NCBI RefSeq assembly: GCF_003075435.1
Contig: NZ_QCZJ01000010.1
Location: forward strand, 124,001-188,000
Direction: 5' to 3'
DNA from: Terrimonas sp.
GTDB taxonomy: Bacteria; Bacteroidota; Bacteroidia; Chitinophagales; Chitinophagaceae
DNA length: 64,000 nucleotides
The position numbers and the translations under genes were made by a program. The first letter of the stretch is position 1; each line of letters starts with the position of its first letter. This document shows positions 27,163 through 36,332 of the stretch, piece after piece. The notes under the pieces are model-generated. The model had not been told where the DNA came from, did no database searches, and was given only the letters and a program-made list of their open reading frames with translations.

Positions 27163-30100
27163 TTATAATAACGGGATACTGACCCAAAAGTGCTCAGCTG
27201 TTTCTTTCACCACAATCTCTTTTTCGGAAAGATAATTATAGAGTGATGAAAGATTGGCAAGCCCCTGCCCGTTGCTTGTTTCAACAAAAGTTTTTTTATT
27301 AAGATTATTTTTAACTACCAGTTGATTGGTTTCATTTACGTAAATATCTATTACCAGGGGTTCTTCGCCGGTAACAATATTATGCTTGATAGCGTTTTCC
27401 AGTAGGTTCTGTAATGTTACAGGTGCTATCTTATTGTAATGAAATGCTTCTTCTACTTTAATATTAACCTGCAGCGCATCACCAAACCTGGTTTTCTGTA
27501 GTTTGATATAGGTTTCTGAAAAACGGATTTCATTTAAAAGAGATACCAGTTCTTTATTCCGGTTATTAAGTATATACCGGTATATCCTGCTTAGTCCATC
27601 CAAAAATTCCTCTGCAAGCTCCTGGTCAGACCGTATGAGGCTGCCAAGCGATGTAAGTGAATTAAACAGGAAATGAGGATTAAGCTGCTGCTTGAGGCTT
27701 TCGTACATGATCATTGCCTTTTCTTTTTCAAGCTTGCCTGCCCGGCTATTTAACTCATATACCCTCCGCTGATTGCGAAGCCTTAGCTTGTAAATAAAAT
27801 ACATTACAGCAAATGCAGCAACAGCTACCATTAACCAGAACCACCACATGGTATAAAAATACCCGGATATATAAATCGGTACCGCTATCGCTTCGCTGTC
27901 GAGCTTGTGCGTGTTGCCTACTGCGCGAACTTTAAAAATATAATTGCCCGCTTTAAGATTACTGTAGCCTGCATAACGGTTATAGGTTGTTGTCCATCCG
28001 GTATCAATTCCTTCAAGCATATAGGCATATTGCTGCTTTGATGTACGGTTGAAATCTATGCTGGCAAACTCGAATGCAAACATTTTTTCAGACGGATCCA
28101 GCACCACTTTTCCATTCCTGGCAAGTTCATTGCCATAGTAACGCTGACGGCCATTTACATTAAAAGAAGTGACCAGTATCGGCGCTGTTTCCCTGAGTTG
28201 AGAAAGGTAGGCAGGGCTGAAGGTATAATACCCCTTAATAGTGCCTACTGCCATCTGACCATCATACAGTGTTTGTATTTTGGAGCTTATTTCAGGATTT
28301 TCCAAACCATCACTATACCCGTAATTAGCAATTACACCTGTACACGGATTAAGCCTGCAAAGCGATAGTTGCGTAACGCACCATATATTCCCGTCTTCTG
28401 CTTTTGCAACCCCTTTTACAAAATCTGAGCTAATACCGTTTTCAGATGTGAATACCTGTTTAAATACCGCGTTACCCTCACGTACCTGGTATTGTAATAA
28501 ACCTGCATCAGTGCCTACCCATAGTGAGAGGCTATCATCTGTAACAATATCAAATACAGTATTTGCATTTATATCTTCTTTGGGGAAATAGGTGGCGTAT
28601 GTTTGTACGATCCCGGATGTAATGTTTAACTTTCCTAAAAAGCCATTTCCACCGCCTATCCATAATGTACCATCTTTACTACTGTGCAACGCACTGATAT
28701 AACGGGTAGGGATATACTCCATTCCCTGCTTATCGGACGTATAATGATGCGTAAACCTGTTGTCTTTTTTATTATAAGCAAATAACCCGTTTCTGAGGCT
28801 GGCAATCCATAACACGCCTGATATGTCTTCCTGTATACGGATAAAATAATTTCCCTTTTTCTCCACAGAAGATGGTGAACTTATTTTTCTTAGCTTCATG
28901 GCAGTGGTATCAAGCTGGTATATATAATCCCTGGTCAACACCCATATTATTCCTTCACTGTCCTGTATAATGTCAGTTACAAGCAAAAAATTTTCTTCTC
29001 CCGGTAATGTTTCAAAAGCAAGTGTATACTGTTTACCGTTATGCTTGTTTTTGATGTGTAATCCGTCGCTGTAAGAAGTACCCAGCATAAGAAAGTGATC
29101 ATTTTCAAAAGCAACATTTACCCGGTGATAACCTCCATTCATGCTTACATTGGTGTTTAGAGCATGAAAGGAGAATTTTTTTGAAGTCCGCCATATTTTG
29201 ATCAATCCCCTGTCACTGGCGATCCAGATATTATCTGCCTTGTCCTGGTAAACGGATTTATAATCGCCTGTTTTTATTAGGTCGTCATTACCTGCAAAAG
29301 AAAAGCTGCCGGTATTTTTATTGAAATAACCCAGTCCCTTATCGTTAGATATAAAAAGGATGGAATCTCCTGGTAATAGCCGGATATCAATTATAATATT
29401 TGTTGTGGGAGAATAATAGTCGTATGGAAAATGCTTCCACTCATTTTTGACCATATCATAACAGGCCATTCCTCCAGCCCAGGCACCAAGCCAGAGTTTA
29501 TCTCCCTGTCTTGCTATACATAAAAACAAGTCGCGGTTTTCTGCACTTTCTCTTAAAGGTGTTTCCCGCAGTTGTTTCATGCTGTTTGTTGCCGGCTGAA
29601 AATAATACAGTCCGGCAGCAGTTGCCAGCCACAAAGCTCCTGATGGATCTTCATAAGCGCCAAACACTGTGTTGTATGCTTTAACGGCATCTGCGGTAAA
29701 AGCTATGCCTTTTTCATCTGCCAGGTTGTACCGTGTATATTCACCGGTGTGCTTATCCAGCTTAAACATTCCCTGCCGGGCTACCCCTATCCATACTTCA
29801 TTTTTCCGGTTAATAAAAAGCATGGTTACTTCGCCGGACTTTATGTGATCGCTTTTTGTATATGTTTTTAACGGATAGTGCCTGAACTTGCCGGTAGTAA
29901 TATTATAGCAGCTCACACCTCCAGATAAATAACCTATCCAGATATCACCCACCTGGTCTTCTGCCAGTTTGGTAATAAAATTTGATCTTATAGTGCTGCT
30001 ATCAGTGCTGCTTTTTCTGAAGGTATTGAATGTGTAACCGTCATAATAGTTCAACCCATCCGGTGTTCCTGCCCACAGTACGCCTCTGCTGTCCTGCAGA

Positions 30101-30243
30101 ACGCAACGCACTATATTACTGCTCAGCCCATCCGCTTCAGTATAAGCGGATACCCTGAGCTCGTCAGACTGTGCTTTTGCTCCTGCCGTAATACACAGCA
30201 GAAAAATGAGGCGATTTAAGGTATGTAATGAAAACAACTTCAT
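27163..30243 (-). CDS. Two-component sensor with reg_prop beta-propellers and LytS-type kinase domain
   Basis: 1,026 residues with signal peptide. Repeated reg_prop blades (VLQDSRGVLWAGTPDGLNYYD, DIWIGYLSGGVSCYN, GTLWIGGGNGFLGKL and others) fill about residues 30-690. A Y_Y_Y domain follows (FAFEFASIDF...YAYMLEGIDTGW), then one transmembrane helix (about 790-815). The cytoplasmic kinase has QQLNPHFLFNSLTSLGSL and NLLENAIKHN. The large periplasmic part suggests sensing of a saccharide or exported ligand. The partner regulator is 10 bp downstream. Unlike classical hybrid sensors it lacks a fused receiver and AraC domain. Confidence 0.94.
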   Translation of the reverse strand: MKLFSLHTLNRLIFLLCITAGAKAQSDELRVSAYTEADGLSSNIVRCVLQDSRGVLWAGTPDGLNYYDGYTFNTFRKSSTDSSTIRSNFITKLAEDQVGDIWIGYLSGGVSCYNITTGKFRHYPLKTYTKSDHIKSGEVTMLFINRKNEVWIGVARQGMFKLDKHTGEYTRYNLADEKGIAFTADAVKAYNTVFGAYEDPSGALWLATAAGLYYFQPATNSMKQLRETPLRESAENRDLFLCIARQGDKLWLGAWAGGMACYDMVKNEWKHFPYDYYSPTTNIIIDIRLLPGDSILFISNDKGLGYFNKNTGSFSFAGNDDLIKTGDYKSVYQDKADNIWIASDRGLIKIWRTSKKFSFHALNTNVSMNGGYHRVNVAFENDHFLMLGTSYSDGLHIKNKHNGKQYTLAFETLPGEENFLLVTDIIQDSEGIIWVLTRDYIYQLDTTAMKLRKISSPSSVEKKGNYFIRIQEDISGVLWIASLRNGLFAYNKKDNRFTHHYTSDKQGMEYIPTRYISALHSSKDGTLWIGGGNGFLGKLNITSGIVQTYATYFPKEDINANTVFDIVTDDSLSLWVGTDAGLLQYQVREGNAVFKQVFTSENGISSDFVKGVAKAEDGNIWCVTQLSLCRLNPCTGVIANYGYSDGLENPEISSKIQTLYDGQMAVGTIKGYYTFSPAYLSQLRETAPILVTSFNVNGRQRYYGNELARNGKVVLDPSEKMFAFEFASIDFNRTSKQQYAYMLEGIDTGWTTTYNRYAGYSNLKAGNYIFKVRAVGNTHKLDSEAIAVPIYISGYFYTMWWFWLMVAVAAFAVMYFIYKLRLRNQRRVYELNSRAGKLEKEKAMIMYESLKQQLNPHFLFNSLTSLGSLIRSDQELAEEFLDGLSRIYRYILNNRNKELVSLLNEIRFSETYIKLQKTRFGDALQVNIKVEEAFHYNKIAPVTLQNLLENAIKHNIVTGEEPLVIDIYVNETNQLVVKNNLNKKTFVETSNGQGLANLSSLYNYLSEKEIVVKETAEHFWVSIPLL

Positions 30244-30301
30244 AATAAAGGAACACTGTAAAACTAAAAAAAAGCATCAGCCATCAAATTTTATTTTACT
30301 G

Positions 30302-30407
30302 AACCGTGGTTAAATGCCATTGAACCGTTTTGCCCCTGTTCTTTTAAAAAATGGTAAAAACGGTTAAGAGGAGCTATACCCCCTTTCCGGAGATTTTTAC
30401 TACGGTT
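30302..30407. promoter_or_regulatory. Cluster of AACCGT repeats, candidate LytTR binding sites
   Basis: AACCGT occurs at 30302 and 30323 (21 bp apart, direct). Its complement ACGGTT occurs at 30360 and 30402 (42 bp apart). Direct repeats two helix turns apart are the usual LytTR target layout. The cluster lies between the sensor/LytTR operon and the divergent lipoprotein gene, just upstream of its promoter. Confidence 0.5.
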
Positions 30408-30420
30408 AAACCAATAATAA

Positions 30421-30451
30421 TTGACACGCGGAAACCGCCGGAATAATTTTG
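30421..30451 (+). promoter_or_regulatory. Bacteroidota-type promoter of the lipoprotein operon
   Basis: TTG at 30421, then 20 nt, then TAATTTTG at 30444-30451, which matches TAnnTTTG exactly. The ATG of the small lipoprotein follows 37 nt later. Confidence 0.7.
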
Positions 30452-30488
30452 CCTCATCAATTAAAACAAACAATTTAAAAAAATTACA

Positions 30489-30878
30489 ATGAAAAGGTTT
30501 TCGACATTACCAGGATTAAGCCGTCGTATAATGGCAATTGTTTTACTCGCCGGCATAGTAACGGTAACGTATAGCTGTAAAAAAGACAAAGCGCCAACCG
30601 GTAGTTTTATGTTTTATACTTTTTTAGATAGTGATGCTTACGACGCGATAAAAATATATGTTGACGGCAAAGAATCTGGTACTATCACACTTTCGCATAT
30701 TGAGCGGCCTGATTGTGGCACACCCACCAGCATTAACGTGGTAAATGTACAATTGCCCGCAGGTAAACACAGTTGGTCTGCCAAACAAATTAAAAACGGG
30801 CAGGAGATTGACGAATGGGATGAAAGAGATGATACCATTAAAGAAGGTGACTGCACATTTATAAAGCTTACTGATTAG
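30489..30878 (+). CDS. Small lipoprotein of unknown function
   Basis: 129 residues with a lipoprotein signal (lipobox TYSC, Cys about residue 30), then a beta-rich domain with FYTFLDSDAYDAIKIYVDGKESGTI, resembling the PEGA-type or carbohydrate-appendage small domains. No recognised family. It faces the LytTR/sensor operon across a region rich in AACCGT repeats and has a strong promoter and its own terminator, so it is a candidate target of that two-component system. Confidence 0.6.
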   Translation: MKRFSTLPGLSRRIMAIVLLAGIVTVTYSCKKDKAPTGSFMFYTFLDSDAYDAIKIYVDGKESGTITLSHIERPDCGTPTSINVVNVQLPAGKHSWSAKQIKNGQEIDEWDERDDTIKEGDCTFIKLTD

Positions 30879-30891
30879 TAGTGCATCTTAT

Positions 30892-30940
30892 GCTTCAATG
30901 TTATTATGGTTTAACTAAATAACATTGAAGCTTTCTCTTT
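30892..30940 (+). terminator. Terminator after the small lipoprotein gene
   Basis: GCTTCAATGTTATT (30892-30905) pairs perfectly over 14 bp with AATAACATTGAAGC (30918-30931), followed by TTTCTCTTT. Confidence 0.75.
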
Positions 30941-30967
30941 AAGTACATAAATAAAACAATCAGCATC

Positions 30968-33298
30968 ATGTTTTTTAAGTATGGGTCTTTTCTGCACTGT
31001 ATAGTTATTGCCTTTGCATTTTGCCTGCTGCTTCCCGGGTGTAAAAAGCCAGAAGAAAAATCAAAACCACCTTCGGTAAATACACAGCCTGGCATGTTTT
31101 TTATTACTGATATTGTGGGTGCAAATAAATATATTGGCTTTATAGTAAACGATCCTTTAGACAAAAAGCAATATGCTGCTTTCGGGTCTAAAAATGAAGA
31201 AGGGCAAATGGATTCCATAAAATTTATTATGGAAAACTATACGGAAAACGAAGGCTGGCTGTCACATGAGCTTGATGAAAATTTTATTCCAAAAGAAACA
31301 ACTACTTCCACCGGGCATACTATTGAGTACCGGGATATAGATGCCGGTTCCGGAACAGGCACCATCCGCGTGAAAGAAACTGCTAATGGTAAGGTACTGT
31401 GGGAAAAATCAGGATTGCCCTTACCCGATAATTTTTATGATCTCGCAGACAAAATAGAAGAATACAGAAAAGATGGTAAATACAGGAAACATCCCACCAA
31501 GGCAGACCTGCTGTACCTGGGAAGTAATATGGCAGGCTGTTTTATAGGAGCCGCGGGTATCGGCATGGGAGGACCTGTAGCCGCACTATGGGGCGCTTAT
31601 AATACCTACCAGAGTTGCAAAGGCGCTGTTGGGGCACTGAGCAATATGATGGATGGTAATCCGGCTTTCGGATGTATGTCGGCAGAAGATCATGCAAATG
31701 CACTATCCAGCTTTGGCGAAGCGTACAAGTTCGGGGGTAGCCTGGGTGGTATGGCAAAGGGTAGCTTGCCAACGCTTGTTGGTTATGCATTGCAATCTGC
31801 AGGACAGGGTGACTGCGACAATGGCGATGGGCCTCCGCCGCTTCCTGAATTGCCACCCCGCGATGCTGGTGTAAGCTGGGGTGATCCACACCTCATTACC
31901 CCGGATGGTTTTACTTACGACTTTCATGGCGTGGGAGAATTTATCGCGGTAAAATCCCTGACTGACAATTTTGAAGTACAGATAAGACTGGGTAATCCTT
32001 ATGTAAGTAATCCACAAACAACATATAATATGGGCATTGCAGTGCATACCGGGCAGGATGTGGTTTCTTATGTTGCAGAAGGAAAGAAACTGCGCATCAA
32101 TAACAGTGAACAATCGCTTCAGTTTACGTATATACCGCTTAACGGCAATGCTTTTATTAAAAAGGAAACCACTTCAGCTTTTGATCGTATTATTATACAA
32201 CATACAAGCGGAGACCAGGTAATATTGATCGTTTCAGGGCTGCCGTATCTTGATTATCATTTACGTCTCACCGACCTCAGGAAACAAAAAATACAGGGAT
32301 TGATGGGCAACTATGATGGTGATCCGAATAATGATCTTTTTTTACCTAACGGTGAAAAGGTTGAAAAGAAGCATGAATCCCTGTATCCCAAATTTGCAGA
32401 CAGCTGGCGTATAGAACAATCAAAATCCCTGTTTTATTACGAGCCTGGAAAAAACACTGAAAGCTATACACGTAAAGATCTTCCACAAAAAACAGTGGCA
32501 TTTGATATGGAAAAATACACCTGGGCAGAGCAGGTATGCAAATCTGCCGGCGTTCAGGAAGAACCATTTTTAAGTGGTTGCATTGTGGATGTATATACTT
32601 CCAACGATCCTGCGGTAGCACAAAGTGCCGTACATGCGCTGCAATCAGTAGATAATATTAATTTCCCGCCGTTAAATATGAGCGATATTACATTGCAGAG
32701 CGATGCTGCTTTTGTTGACAACAGTATCAGGCTTACCCGCAATCTTAGTTATCTCGCCGGACAGGCATATCATAAAAACCCGGTTTCGGAAAACTTTGAA
32801 ACGTCTTTTACCTTCCGTTTCGGGCTATCTGCTAATGGCGGAGCAGACGGGCTTGCCCTGGTAATTGCAAAACAAATACCTGCTGCGATTGAAAACGCCT
32901 ATCCGGGCAGAAGCGGAAAACTCGGCTACAATGGAGTGCCGGCCAGCCTTGCCATCGAGTTTGATTCAAATCTCGACTTTAATGATGAAGATGAAAGCAC
33001 CAACCATATAGCCATTCATACCAATGGCAAAGACACCAACGGAACAGGCAAGCCATACAGGATAGCATTCAATAAAAATATTCCACTGCTGGAAGACGGG
33101 TTATTTCATACGGTTAAGGTGCAGTATAAAAATAAAAACATAAAAGTATGGCTGGATGCCGCATTGGTGATAGAAAAGCAAATTGACCTCAAAGCAGTTT
33201 TGGCACTTGAAGGCGGTTGCTACCTGGGGCTTACTGCATCAACCAGCAGCTCTTCGCAGGCACATTATATTCATAGCTGGGAAATCAAGGCATTATAG
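30968..33298 (+). CDS. Large lipoprotein with von Willebrand type D and L-type lectin domains
   Basis: 776 residues with a lipoprotein signal (lipobox LLPGC). After an N-terminal region of about 280 residues including Gly-rich hydrophobic stretches (about 180-270), a VWD domain begins at VSWGDPHLITPDGFTYDFHGVGEF (about 300-460; GDPH and the C-terminal GLMGNYDGDPNNDL are hallmarks). The C-terminal 190 residues match a legume/L-type lectin fold (SFTFRFGL, GADGLALVI, LAIEFDSNLDFND). Such architecture suggests surface adhesion or glycan recognition. It is followed by a terminator. Confidence 0.85.
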   Translation: MFFKYGSFLHCIVIAFAFCLLLPGCKKPEEKSKPPSVNTQPGMFFITDIVGANKYIGFIVNDPLDKKQYAAFGSKNEEGQMDSIKFIMENYTENEGWLSHELDENFIPKETTTSTGHTIEYRDIDAGSGTGTIRVKETANGKVLWEKSGLPLPDNFYDLADKIEEYRKDGKYRKHPTKADLLYLGSNMAGCFIGAAGIGMGGPVAALWGAYNTYQSCKGAVGALSNMMDGNPAFGCMSAEDHANALSSFGEAYKFGGSLGGMAKGSLPTLVGYALQSAGQGDCDNGDGPPPLPELPPRDAGVSWGDPHLITPDGFTYDFHGVGEFIAVKSLTDNFEVQIRLGNPYVSNPQTTYNMGIAVHTGQDVVSYVAEGKKLRINNSEQSLQFTYIPLNGNAFIKKETTSAFDRIIIQHTSGDQVILIVSGLPYLDYHLRLTDLRKQKIQGLMGNYDGDPNNDLFLPNGEKVEKKHESLYPKFADSWRIEQSKSLFYYEPGKNTESYTRKDLPQKTVAFDMEKYTWAEQVCKSAGVQEEPFLSGCIVDVYTSNDPAVAQSAVHALQSVDNINFPPLNMSDITLQSDAAFVDNSIRLTRNLSYLAGQAYHKNPVSENFETSFTFRFGLSANGGADGLALVIAKQIPAAIENAYPGRSGKLGYNGVPASLAIEFDSNLDFNDEDESTNHIAIHTNGKDTNGTGKPYRIAFNKNIPLLEDGLFHTVKVQYKNKNIKVWLDAALVIEKQIDLKAVLALEGGCYLGLTASTSSSSQAHYIHSWEIKAL

Positions 33299-33324
33299 TA
33301 TACGTACATTAGGATTGGATATGC

Positions 33325-33353
33325 CCGGCTGGTAATGCAGCCGGCTTTTTGTT
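33325..33353 (+). terminator. Rho-independent terminator after the VWD/lectin gene
   Basis: CCGGCT (33325-33330) pairs with AGCCGG (33339-33344) and is followed by CTTTTTGTTT. Confidence 0.8.
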
Positions 33354-33373
33354 TATAGTAAAAATAGAGAGCC

Positions 33374-34110
33374 ATGAGAATTCATCATTTTTTTACAATA
33401 TTTATATTAACGCTTTTATTTGCCGGTAATGAGTATTCGCAACACAGGAAGGTATTAATTGTATCTACTAATATTGATAGCCTGCAAGGCGAGCCAACGG
33501 AACATTCCTGATGGAAATTGCTTATCCTTTTGCTGTATTTGAACGGATGGGAGTTGATGCTGATATACTGATGCCCCAGGGAGGGAAAGCAGCCATATAT
33601 CACCGGGGAAAGGTGGATAGCAGCCTTGCAGCTATAGAAAGTAGTGAATATTTTAGGCAGAAGATAACACATTCTCTTGCGCCCTGTCAGGTTATTCCCG
33701 GCGGTTATGCGGGTATTTTTTATCCCGGTGGCGGCGGGCAGTTTTATGATGTAGTTAATAACGATAGTATTGCGGGCATTGCTGCTACCATATATGCAAA
33801 CGGGGGCATAATAGGAACGGCAGGGCATGGCGCGGTATCATTGCTAAACATCAGGCTTAACGATAGCAGTTACCTGGTGAAAGGAAAAAAGATCACCTGT
33901 TTCCCAAAATCTATTTCTGCAAAATGGCTGCCTGTTGATTGGGAGAAAGGTTTGAAAGAAAGAGGTGCAACAGTAATACTACCTGTCACCGCGAACGAAA
34001 AAGAATACGGGGTTCAACTGGTTGATGAAAGCAGAAAGATCATTTCAGGATCTTATGCGGAAAATGCCGCATGGGTAGCTGAGCAAATAGCTGTATATAT
34101 TAAAATGTAG
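33374..34110 (+). pseudogene. Frameshifted DJ-1/PfpI family gene
   Basis: Reading from ATG 33374 gives a signal peptide and KVLIVSTNIDSLQGEPTEHS, then a stop at 33509-33511. Near 33496 the next frame takes over with NGTFLMEIAYPFAVFERMG, continuing to 34110. Together they make one DJ-1/PfpI protein of about 245 residues, split by a one-base loss (CCAACGG where CCAAACGG would stay in frame). In addition the nucleophile elbow reads GTAGHGAVSLL, with Gly where the family has Cys. Either the gene is decaying or the base is a sequencing error; the missing Cys argues against normal activity. Confidence 0.75.
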
Positions 34111-34344
34111 CTGCTGTCTTGGTGCAACCAGTTTGTTTGCATCATTGTAAGAGTGTCACGGAGCGCCCGCTCTGCGATAAATAGCTTATATGAAATAAAA
34201 CATACCGCGCAGCGGTATAATGCTACATGATGGCAGAATCGTTGTCTTGTTGGTAAAAAATCTTTGTAAAGGCTGATACTCTTGCTGAAATGCGATATAC
34301 ACTCTCTGAACCAAGATTGTTAAATTTTTATTTTATCCCATCGG

Positions 34345-34360
34345 TGTGACTATTATCACT
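34345..34360. promoter_or_regulatory. Crp/Fnr-like box TGTGACTATTATCACT
   Basis: Matches the TGTGA-N6-TCA dyad. Similar boxes occur at 35418 and 36333 in the same sulfur module, which encodes a Crp/Fnr regulator at 34741. About 20 nt downstream TATTTTG (around 34380) may serve as a -7 box. Confidence 0.5.
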
Positions 34361-34449
34361 CAGGTAGATATGCGCACAGTTTATTTTGCCTGTTTCAGCA
34401 TTAGCCATTTATAATGTAAAGCAATTCTGCGATCATTGATAGGCTGATA

Positions 34450-34596
34450 ATGAAATCATTAAACACTACTGGTTTTTTGATATTAGAAGCATTTGAAAAA
34501 GAGCAGTTAACTTTACCATCAGGAGGGCCAAAAGATGGAACGATATTGTATGATGCCCCATTGTTGTGTAATGATTTTCAGTTTTTACATATATGA
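34450..34596 (+). CDS. Hypothetical 48-residue ORF
   Basis: An ORF starting MKSLNTTGFLILEAFEKEQ, downstream of a Crp-like box and a possible -7 element. Its TGA overlaps the ATG of the next small ORF as ATGA. No family recognised and no signal peptide. It may be a leader or microprotein of the Crp transcript, or chance. Confidence 0.3.
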   Translation: MKSLNTTGFLILEAFEKEQLTLPSGGPKDGTILYDAPLLCNDFQFLHI

Positions 34597-34685
34597 ATTA
34601 CGAACAGGAGAACGTTTTTCCTGAAGTAGGGAAATTTCATTATGGCCAAGCTCCTATGCAAAGATTAAGCGGGCAAAAACTGTAA
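34593..34685 (+). CDS. Hypothetical 30-residue ORF
   Basis: Starts MNYEQENVFPEVGKFHYG, overlapping the preceding stop (ATGA), and ends 55 bp before the Crp/Fnr gene. Unrecognised. Reported because of the coupled overlap, which is typical of real gene pairs. Confidence 0.25.
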   Translation: MNYEQENVFPEVGKFHYGQAPMQRLSGQKL

Positions 34686-34740
34686 TAGTATTGAAGTAAT
34701 ATTTGTTTCTATACCGAATAATAAAACCTTATATCTGAAC

Positions 34741-35373
34741 ATGAATGATCAAAAACAATTTTATGAGCTCTTTCCAAATCTTGAAGAGGGATTATACGAG
34801 GAGTTAATGAAGTATGGAGACGTAAAAGAAATTCCTGCAGGAACGGCTTTACTTAAAGCAGGACAAACCATACGGTCAACAATGCTGGTACTGGATGGCA
34901 TTGTAAAACTATACCAGGAAGATGATGAAGGCAATGAGTTTTTTATGTATAACCTGCAGCAGGGACAGGCCTGTGCGGTATCTATGATTTGCACCTACCA
35001 GCAGGAAAAAAGCCAGGTAACGGCTAAGGCAGTGACAGATGTGGTTTTGCTTACCATTCCCCTGGAATACATGGATAAATGGTTAAGTAAATATAAGAGC
35101 TGGCATTATTTTGTAATTAAAACCTACCGTTCCCGCTACGAAGAGCTGCTGAAAACCATCAATGAAATTGCTTTTAAGAATATGGATGAACGCCTGGAGT
35201 TTTATCTTAAAAAGCAGGTAAAGCAATTTGGAAAACATGTAAAGCTCACCCATCAGGAAATAGCAACGGATCTTAATTCATCGAGGGAGGTGATAAGCAG
35301 GCTGATGAAAAAAATGGAGAGAAATGGCTGGATCATCATCAACAGGAACTCTTTTGAGTGGATTAAAGATTAA
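34741..35373 (+). CDS. Crp/Fnr-family transcriptional regulator
   Basis: 210 residues: cyclic-nucleotide-binding-like barrel (about 10-120; IPAGTALLKAG, MLVLDGIVKLYQEDDEG) and a C-terminal winged helix (about 150-205; LTHQEIATDLNSSREVISRLMKKM). Two Cys in QACAVSMICTYQQ, six apart, could sense redox or persulfide state, but no iron-sulfur ligand set of the Fnr type is present. It heads a run of sulfur-handling genes and three TGTGA-type dyads flank these genes. Confidence 0.92.
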   Translation: MNDQKQFYELFPNLEEGLYEELMKYGDVKEIPAGTALLKAGQTIRSTMLVLDGIVKLYQEDDEGNEFFMYNLQQGQACAVSMICTYQQEKSQVTAKAVTDVVLLTIPLEYMDKWLSKYKSWHYFVIKTYRSRYEELLKTINEIAFKNMDERLEFYLKKQVKQFGKHVKLTHQEIATDLNSSREVISRLMKKMERNGWIIINRNSFEWIKD

Positions 35374-35417
35374 ACAGTGTTCATTTTTCTTCAATAAAAG
35401 ATTCAACTAAATGTTTG

Positions 35418-35436
35418 TAAGTAACCATAATCACAG
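35418..35436. promoter_or_regulatory. Crp/Fnr-like box upstream of tauE
   Basis: TAAGTAACCATAATCACAG resembles the other two boxes (GTRAC-N5-TCAC). It lies 50 bp before the TauE start, and CATCTTTG just downstream is 7/8 of the -7 consensus. Confidence 0.4.
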
Positions 35437-35485
35437 ATAATACAATTTACATCTGCCATCTTTGCTGTGTAAATTATAGTACAGC

Positions 35486-36298
35486 ATGGAAATAGCAGGT
35501 TATATAGCATCACTGGTTATAGGCATCTCATTAGGATTAATAGGAGGGGGAGGATCTATTCTTACTGTACCGGTATTGGTTTATTTATTCAGGATTCAGC
35601 CGGTTATTGCAACAGCATATTCACTTTTTATCGTCGGCTCAACAAGCCTTGTCGGTAGTTATCCCAAATACAAGCTGGGGCAAATCAACCTGAAAACAGC
35701 GCTCATTTTTGGTATTCCTTCTATTGCAGCGGTATATGCAACAAGAGCTTTCATTGTTCCGGCAATACCTGAAAATATATTTACAGTTGGGAACCTGGTA
35801 GTAACAAAATCATTGTTAATGATGATACTTTTTGCAGTGCTTATGGTATTTGCATCTGTATCTATGATAAGAGATAAGAAAGGACCTGCGGAGGAAGAAG
35901 GAGAACAAAAATTTAATTACCCTTTCATATTGCTTGAAGGTTTGGTTGTAGGTACGTTAACGGGATTGGTTGGCGCGGGTGGCGGCTTCTTAATTATTCC
36001 CGCGCTGGTATTACTTAGTAAATTGCCCATGCAGCAGGCTGTAGGCACATCGTTGCTTATTATAGCGGTAAATTCATTAATTGGCTTTACCGGCAATCCT
36101 GGTAAAGAAGCTATGAATTGGTCGCTGCTTTTCACCGTAACAGGACTTGCCATTGTTGGTATATTTATAGGAAACAAATTAAGCGGCAAAGTATCAGCAG
36201 GTAGGCTTAAAAAAGGATTTGGCTGGTTTGTGCTGGTAATGGGTATTTACATTATAGTAAAAGAACTATTCTTTCCAGGTACAGGCGGAGGACATTAG
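35486..36298 (+). CDS. tauE: TauE/SafE-family sulfite/organosulfonate exporter
   Basis: 270 residues with about eight hydrophobic segments. The two family repeats are seen: SLGLIGGGGSILTVPVLVYL near the N-terminus and GTLTGLVGAGGGFLIIPALVLL in the middle. TauE/SafE exports sulfite or small organosulfur anions. Next to the persulfide-dioxygenase-like gene, it would remove sulfite made in the cytoplasm. A second family member is at 52805. Confidence 0.92.
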   Translation: MEIAGYIASLVIGISLGLIGGGGSILTVPVLVYLFRIQPVIATAYSLFIVGSTSLVGSYPKYKLGQINLKTALIFGIPSIAAVYATRAFIVPAIPENIFTVGNLVVTKSLLMMILFAVLMVFASVSMIRDKKGPAEEEGEQKFNYPFILLEGLVVGTLTGLVGAGGGFLIIPALVLLSKLPMQQAVGTSLLIIAVNSLIGFTGNPGKEAMNWSLLFTVTGLAIVGIFIGNKLSGKVSAGRLKKGFGWFVLVMGIYIIVKELFFPGTGGGH

Positions 36299-36332
36299 CA
36301 AAAAGAATTTATTTAACTTCAGAATCATGGTA

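Noticed and set aside
33374-33520. Programmed ribosomal frameshift in the DJ-1-like gene
   Set aside because: No slippery heptamer or downstream pseudoknot-like structure was seen, and the catalytic Cys is missing, so decay or sequencing error is simpler.
34202-34218. ATACCGC-gca-GCGGTAT inverted repeat
   Set aside because: Perfect but short, no T-run follows, and it is not next to a promoter; too little to call a terminator or operator.
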